Below, piece by piece: positions 59,776 through 64,000 of a stretch of DNA of 64,000 bases. The notes under the pieces are model-generated. The model saw only the letters and a list, made by a program, of their open reading frames with translations, ran no database searches and was not told the DNA's origin. A program made the translations under genes and the position numbers. Source of the stretch: Candidatus Vecturithrix granuli (lineage in GTDB: Bacteria > Moduliflexota > Moduliflexia > Moduliflexales > Moduliflexaceae); the NCBI GenBank assembly GCA_000739535.1, contig DF820464.1, forward strand, positions 304,717 through 368,716, in the 5' to 3' direction. Position 1 is the first letter of the stretch. Each line of letters opens with the position of its first letter.

Positions 59776-60993
59776 ATGCAAGCATCTGAACTCTACGATA
59801 TTCTCAAACGCGGCGAAGATAGTACTACACATCAATTTAAATCGAATGTGACAAGCCCGAATGCGGTAGCGGCCGAAATGGTTGCTTTTTCCAATACTCA
59901 AGGAGGGATGCTTATCCTCGGAGTAGATGATACGGGCAATGTGTTAGGAATAGATCCGGATGAAGTGACGCGCTTGAATATGCTGATTTCCAACAGTGCG
60001 GCGAACCACGTCAAAAACCCGATCAATCCGATCACAGAGAATCTTATGATTGATGGGAAACTGGTCATGCTCATCCATGTCAAAGAAGGGCTTGATAAAC
60101 CATATATGGATAATCAGGGAATTATCTGGGTGAAAAGCGGGGCGGATAAGCGTAAAGTCACATCAAAAGAGGAATTGCGCAGGCTGTTTCAGAGCAGCGG
60201 TTTGATCTATGCTGATGAAATGCTGATACAGGGCGCAGGAATGCAAGCGATCAATAAAGAAAAGTTTGCCCGGTATTTCGAGAAAGCGTATAATATGACC
60301 GTCGAAGAGACAGGAGTTCAGTTTGACACGCTGTTCGAGAATTTACACCTGGCGCGGGGTGGTATATTGAATATGGCCGGGTTGCTGCTGTTTGCCAAAA
60401 CCCCTTCACGCTGGAAACCGATGTGCATGATCAAGGCCGTGAGTTTTTGGGGCAACAGCATCGGCGGGACTGAGTACCGCGACAGCGAGGATATTGAAGG
60501 GACCCTTGATGAACAATTTGCAAACGGCATGGGCTTTTTGTTACGTAACTTGAAAAAGACGCAGCAAGGGCAGGACTTTAATAGTCTGGGCATTTTAGAA
60601 GTGTCCAAAATTGCCCTGCAAGAACTGCTGCAAAATGCCCTTATTCACCGCGATTATTTTAAGAGTGCGCCGATCCGCGCCTTGATCTTTGACAACCGGA
60701 TCGAAATCATCAACCCAGGTACGTTGCCTAATAGTTTGACCATTGAAAACATTCGCTACGGAAATTCCGCCATCCGCAATCCGATTATTGCCTCCTTTGC
60801 CGCCAAAATGCTCCCCTATCGCGGACTCGGCTCTGGTATCATCCGCGCGCTGCGTGAACAACCAAATATCAGCTTTGAAGAAGATCGAGCAGGCGAGCAA
60901 TTCAAAGTCATCATCCCCAGACCTGAAGAGATGAACAGATCATTTAGCGCGCCAACAGCAGGTAGCTATACTTTAGGCCTGATAAATTTGTGA
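59776..60993 (+). CDS. AlbA_2 / Schlafen-like ATP-binding regulator, C-terminus cut by IS630
   Basis: A 405-residue frame, native to about 60975. The N-terminal AlbA_2 domain (about 10-130) has EDSTTHQFKSNVTSPNAVAAEMVAFSNTQGGMLILGVDD and DGKLVMLIHVKEGLDKPYM, and a HATPase_c_4 domain (about 275-385) has LQELLQNALIHRDYFK and GLGSGIIRAL. Such proteins are annotated as RecG-like or transcriptional regulators and often act in stress or defence. The last five residues and stop come from the insertion sequence, so the usual winged-helix tail is missing. RBS AAAAAGGGG. Confidence 0.82.
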   Translation: MQASELYDILKRGEDSTTHQFKSNVTSPNAVAAEMVAFSNTQGGMLILGVDDTGNVLGIDPDEVTRLNMLISNSAANHVKNPINPITENLMIDGKLVMLIHVKEGLDKPYMDNQGIIWVKSGADKRKVTSKEELRRLFQSSGLIYADEMLIQGAGMQAINKEKFARYFEKAYNMTVEETGVQFDTLFENLHLARGGILNMAGLLLFAKTPSRWKPMCMIKAVSFWGNSIGGTEYRDSEDIEGTLDEQFANGMGFLLRNLKKTQQGQDFNSLGILEVSKIALQELLQNALIHRDYFKSAPIRALIFDNRIEIINPGTLPNSLTIENIRYGNSAIRNPIIASFAAKMLPYRGLGSGIIRALREQPNISFEEDRAGEQFKVIIPRPEEMNRSFSAPTAGSYTLGLINL

Positions 60994-61620
60994 TTTTTCG
61001 AAGGTCTGGAATTTTAAGGTTAACAATGAGTGGAGTTCTTGACGATACGTGGAATCCTCATTGGCCTTCCGCAAGGTCGTGAGAATGGCATCTTGAAAGC
61101 GGAGAAAGCCGTCATAATATTGGGCAGAGAGCGTCTTCTTTTTCAGAAATTTCCAGAGCCGTTCAATGAGATTCCGGTTTGGAGAATACGGGGGGAAAAA
61201 TAAGAGGGTGATTCCCAACTGGTTGGCCAGTTCAAGGATGCCCTGACAATGTTGATCCCGGGCATTGTCCAGCACGATGACCACGGGCAGATCGTGATAT
61301 TTCGCTGCCAACTGGCGGAGAAACTCGGCAATGACTTCGGCTATTGATATAGGTCGTCTTGGTTAGGAATTCCACCTGTTTGGTGACGGCATTCACAGCC
61401 CCCAGGACATTCAGCCGTTGCCGTCTGTCTGGTCCATGCGGAGATAGGTTGTCACCGAATTGGGATGAATGTCCAGGATCTCGGCAATCGTCTGATGACG
61501 ATACTGCTTCCCCTTCAAGTAGAGGGCATGGAGTTGTTTCTGTACCACGGGACACGGATACTCAAAACGTTCCCGATTGATGGTCTGCATGTCGTGTTCT
61601 GGGAGATGAATGTTCAGCAT
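60973..61620 (-). pseudogene. IS630 transposase, frameshifted and internally deleted
   Basis: The start MLNIHLPEHDMQTINRERFEYPCP with AGGAGGAAA upstream leads to a helix-turn-helix (HQTIAEILDIHPNSVTTYLR). A segment RQRLNVLGAVNAVTKQVEFLTKTTYIN follows in another frame, then the DDE catalytic end in a third (YHDLPVVIVLDNARDQHC, LLFFPPYSPNRNLIERLWKFLKKK). The central linker of about 80-100 residues is missing. Not functional as it stands. Confidence 0.8.
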
Positions 61621-61705
61621 AGGTTTCCTCCTGGTGGCTGAGGAAGAAACCGCTGCCACACCGATCATGTTTCGGCAACATAAATTTTCATAAATTTATG
61701 CGGCC
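60976..61705. mobile_element. Decayed IS630-family insertion sequence
   Basis: The ends GGCCTGATAAATTTGTGA (60976) and its imperfect inverse near 61686-61705 (CATAAATTTATGCGGCC) flank a defective transposase gene. The size of about 730 bp is short for IS630 because of an internal deletion. It truncates the AlbA_2 gene. Confidence 0.65.
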
Positions 61706-61838
61706 TCAAGTATATAACATTTCCTGTGATAAGTTCAGGGATTTTTATCTTGACAAGTCTCTGATTCTGATATTTCAAACGTAGTTGTTGTGTTCATGGA
61801 TGGTGAATAAATGGATTAAACGCTTGAAGGAGGATGGT

Positions 61839-62339
61839 ATGAAAGGTGTGTTTTTGACAGGAATATGCGTGATGATGGGGATACTTTTAATGGGCAATCT
61901 GGTCTGCGCCGCCACAATCGAAGAAGAACAAGCCAACGCGTCGCAAGTGCTGGATGCGTTGCATGATGCGGCATCGAAACATGAGGCTGAGCGCTACTTC
62001 AGCCTGTATGCGCCGGATGCCATCTTTTTAGGCACGGATGCCACCGAACGCTGGACCTTAGAGCAATTTAAAGAATGGGCTGTACCGTATTTCAATAGCG
62101 GCAAAGGCTGGACTTATATCAAGAAAGAACGGTTTATGTATGTGTCGACGGATATGAATACCGCCTGGTTTGATGAAAGTCTGATGAATGAAAAATATGG
62201 TGAATGCCGGGGCAGTGGCGTGTTGATTAAAGTGGATGGCGCATGGAAGATTGTGCAATATAATTTGACTTTCCCGGTGCCGAATTCCATCGCGGAAAAG
62301 ATCACGGAAATGATTAAAGCCGAAACCGCGGCGAAGTGA
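61839..62339 (+). CDS. Secreted SnoaL/NTF2-like protein
   Basis: A 166-residue protein. AAGGAGG (61827-61833) and a clear signal peptide (MKGVFLTGICVMMGILLMGNLVCAA) fix the start at 61839. The mature part (DALHDAASKHEAERYFSLYAPDAIFLGTDATERWTLEQFKEWAVPYF, then GSGVLIKVDGAWKIVQYNLTFPVPN) is a SnoaL-like NTF2 fold. Such domains bind small molecules or act as immunity or stress proteins; the role here is unknown. Confidence 0.82.
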   Translation: MKGVFLTGICVMMGILLMGNLVCAATIEEEQANASQVLDALHDAASKHEAERYFSLYAPDAIFLGTDATERWTLEQFKEWAVPYFNSGKGWTYIKKERFMYVSTDMNTAWFDESLMNEKYGECRGSGVLIKVDGAWKIVQYNLTFPVPNSIAEKITEMIKAETAAK

Positions 62340-62352
62340 GGCCGTCAAAATC

Positions 62353-62455
62353 ACTGTCCAGCCATAAATGATCAGTCTCAAATCTCAAGCAGGCTAAAGC
62401 CCGCTACGGAGGGCGCTTAGCATCCTTCAGATTTGAGGCTGGCGATTGATTGCCG
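62353..62455. repeat. Dispersed repeat (CAGCCATAAATG/GGCGATTGATTG), copy 2
   Basis: Homologous over its length to 41876-41979, with the same imperfect inverted ends. It lies just after the SnoaL-like gene. The 62340-62580 gap contains no credible gene. Confidence 0.7.
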
Positions 62456-62582
62456 GAATTTTGTCCCGGAGGGGCAGGCGAGAATAGCCAAGCGTTTCAA
62501 TGGTGGGGAGGTATGGCAAGCGCATTGAATCGTCGGTACGTCTATTTTCATTTGATGGAATTTAAAGCGTTCCATAAAAAAA

Positions 62583-62607
62583 CCTCTCATCTTGCTCAGA
62601 TGAGAGG
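62583..62607 (-). terminator. Terminator of the cold-shock gene
   Basis: Minus strand: CCTCTCATCT pairs with AGATGAGAGG around a 5-nt loop and is followed by seven T. A textbook intrinsic terminator 28 bp after the stop. Confidence 0.88.
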
Positions 62608-62634
62608 CTGTCGTCGTCAGGATACTACTACAAA

Positions 62635-62835
62635 CTAGATGCGATCAACGTTCTGTGCAGCAGGGCCCTTTTGTCCGTTTCCGACTTCAAAGACTACACG
62701 GTCGCCTTCGGAAAGCGATTTAAAGCCTGATCCGATAATTGCGCTATAATGGACAAAAATGTCATCACCGTCATCCTGTTCAATAAACCCGTAGCCTTTT
62801 TGATCGTTAAACCATTTTACTGTTCCTTGTTTCAA
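62635..62835 (-). CDS. cspA: Cold-shock protein (CspA family)
   Basis: A 66-residue single-stranded nucleic-acid binding protein: [20 protein letters not shown] (RNP1) and DIFVHYSAI (RNP2), ending [10 protein letters not shown]. It acts as an RNA chaperone. A TTGACA on the minus strand at 62992-62987 may be its promoter, giving a leader of about 130 nt, typical of thermo-responsive csp mRNAs. The partner sequence of the -10 is weak. Confidence 0.95.
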   Translation of the reverse strand: MKQGTVKWFNDQKGYGFIEQDDGDDIFVHYSAIIGSGFKSLSEGDRVVFEVGNGQKGPAAQNVDRI

Positions 62836-63258
62836 AATTCGTTTCTCCTACTTAAAAATATTGGTATTACTATGTCTTTACGTCTCAAGCCTGCATACAC
62901 ATTTGAAAATGGGTGATACCTTAATCGAAGCCAATTTACAAATTTCTACAAACTCTACAAACAACCATTAAGATAACTATCCATGCTGTCAAGGAAAAAA
63001 ATGTAAAAAGTGAAAATAATTTGTTTTTAGAGAAATCTGAATTAAAACTGGACAGATTTTGTAATAGTTAGCACGTAGTGCTTTAAGTATTGTAGAAACG
63101 ATAGTTGTCCCCTTCATCTGCTGCCTACCTTGTAGCGGTTGTGGATCGCCTACGGCAAAAAGATATGGAGGGCGGGAATATGCTGTTCCTACAATACTCT
63201 ATCGCCTACGGCGAAAAGATAAGCTAATAGCAACTTTTTTCAATCATAAAGGAGAACT
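62836..63258. other. Divergent gap between cspA and D-aminoacylase gene
   Basis: These 423 bp hold the long cspA leader (first about 150 bp), AT-rich sequence, and a short repeat (TGTGGATCGCCTACGGCAAAA, 63139-63158, and ATCGCCTACGGCGAAAAGAT, 63203-63222). No gene is visible. Confidence 0.5.
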
Positions 63259-64000
63259 ATGTTTGACATGATTATACGAGGCGGGCGAGTGATTGATGGG
63301 ACTGGAACACCTGCATTCAAAGCCGATGTGGGGATTAAAGATGGGAAGATCGCTGCTATAGGTGATTTGACAGAGGCTTCTGGCAGAAGCATTGATGCGG
63401 CCGGCTTTGTGGTCGCGCCCGGGTTTATTGATATGCACTCGCATTCCGATATTGCCTTGTTAGCCAATCCCCGTGCCGAGAGCAAGATCAGGCAGGGAGT
63501 GACGACAGAAGTGATTGGAAATTGCGGCGAATCCGCCGCCCCTCTGACGCCGCGCGTGTTGGCGGATTTTAAAAAGGAAAGCGATCTCAATAAACTTCAG
63601 GTTGAGTTGGATTGGCTTAGTATGGGAGAATATCTGGCGAAATTGGAAAAACAGGGGGTTGCGCTCAATGTCGTGCCTCTGATCGGCCATGGTACCATCC
63701 GCGCCGCCGTTATGGGGTATGAAAATCGCCGCCCGACTCTGCTTGAATTGCAAGCAATGAAAGATCTGATTGTTCAGGCCATGCAAGAAGGAGCCTATGG
63801 CATGTCCACAGGCCTGATTTACGCCCCGAGTTATTACGCTGATACGGAAGAATTGATCGAATTGAGTCAAGTCGTCGCGCAATATGGCGGACTATACAGT
63901 TCTCATATCAGAGGAGAAGGCGACAGGCTGCTTGAGGCGGTCAACGAGGCCATTACAATCGGCAAAGAATCCGGCGCGGCTGTGCAATTGTCGCACCACA
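63259..64000 (+). CDS. N-acyl-D-amino-acid deacylase (D-aminoacylase), N-terminal part
   Basis: A 247-residue start of an amidohydrolase open at the right edge. AAAGGAG (63248-63254) precedes the ATG. MFDMIIRGGRVIDGTGTPAFKADVGIKDGKIAAIGDL, the metal site APGFIDMHSHSDIALL and QGVTTEVIGNCGESAAPL are diagnostic of D-aminoacylases, which release D-amino acids from N-acyl forms, and dihydroorotase-like relatives. The segment YGGLYSSHIRGEG carries a further zinc-ligand His. The rest lies beyond the window. Confidence 0.9.
   Translation, partial: MFDMIIRGGRVIDGTGTPAFKADVGIKDGKIAAIGDLTEASGRSIDAAGFVVAPGFIDMHSHSDIALLANPRAESKIRQGVTTEVIGNCGESAAPLTPRVLADFKKESDLNKLQVELDWLSMGEYLAKLEKQGVALNVVPLIGHGTIRAAVMGYENRRPTLLELQAMKDLIVQAMQEGAYGMSTGLIYAPSYYADTEELIELSQVVAQYGGLYSSHIRGEGDRLLEAVNEAITIGKESGAAVQLSHH

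Noticed and set aside
1-64000. tRNA, rRNA and CRISPR genes
   Set aside because: Reading the gaps by eye I found no cloverleaf with a TTCGAAT-type arm, no rRNA segment and no repeat-spacer array; a covariance search could still find a missed small RNA.

Overview
The window looks like the chromosome of a diderm (Gram-negative) bacterium. It has a complete Tol-Pal envelope system, lipoproteins with lipoboxes, an outer-membrane beta-barrel protein and periplasmic binding proteins. Housekeeping genes (ffh, rpsP, khpA, rimM, trmD, rplS, rnhB, dnaX, rarA, cinA, ychF) are intact. Base composition is moderate, but some accessory stretches (about 21.8-27.5 kb and 55.8-56.9 kb) are clearly more AT-rich or decayed. 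I cannot name the species. The gene mix and the abundance of palindromic intergenic repeats would fit an uncultured filamentous or sludge-type candidate phylum such as KSB3/Modulibacteria, but that is a guess.

Layout. 1-567: edge of a DUF499 (defence-associated) ATPase gene. 0.9-6 kb: branched-chain amino acid ABC operon (binding protein, livH, livM, livG, livF). 6-7.2 kb: alanine dehydrogenase. 7.8-8.8 kb: an isolated mreB. 8.9-12.5 kb: phosphate operon pstSCAB on the minus strand. 12.8-16.4 kb: cinA, ychF and an M23 peptidase. 16.5-21.7 kb: translation and SRP block ffh-rpsP-khpA-rimM-trmD-RNA methyltransferase-rplS-rnhB. 21.8-27.1 kb: accessory and defence region with a frameshifted PIN toxin and its partner, an ATPase stub, a four-gene minus-strand operon (GmrSD-like DUF262/DUF1524 nuclease, a 109-aa protein, a HEPN protein, a membrane protein) and a dead DUF4258 gene. 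27.8-29.6 kb: secreted 5'-nucleotidase. 30-38 kb: a sigma-54 activator followed by two near-identical sigma-54 promoters that appear to drive a small protein and an RND transporter / LolA-like / outer-membrane protein operon.

38-42.5 kb: a segment bounded by two inverted copies of a 103-bp miniature element, containing an NTF2-like protein, an MFS transporter, a DUF1232 protein and the wreckage of a maltose/maltodextrin locus (amylase, maltoporin, MalF and MalE fragments). 42.5-43.4 kb: XerC/D recombinase. 43.7-48.8 kb: tolQ-tolR-tonB/tolA-tolB-pal-cpoB. 48.8-55.8 kb: rarA, a pilin-like protein, dnaX and a second M23 peptidase. 55.8-56.8 kb: graveyard of DUF433/DUF5615 toxin-antitoxin genes and an ATPase stub. 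56.9-59.5 kb: amidohydrolase (8-oxoguanine deaminase type) and a BMP-family binding protein, probably purine or nucleoside salvage. 59.8-61.7 kb: AlbA_2 protein truncated by a decayed IS630. 61.8-64 kb: SnoaL-like secreted protein, cold-shock protein and the start of a D-aminoacylase gene.

A striking overall property is the density of short palindromic or terminal-inverted-repeat elements. At least six families are present, several as two or more copies of the same length, one with a perfect 6-bp target duplication. About ten copies of an AAACCAGGTTT/AAACCGAGTTT hairpin sit between genes, three of them inside larger miniature elements. The two most promising leads for new biology are the GmrSD/HEPN/membrane-protein operon (22.7-26.5 kb) and the sigma-54-controlled transport island (30-38 kb).
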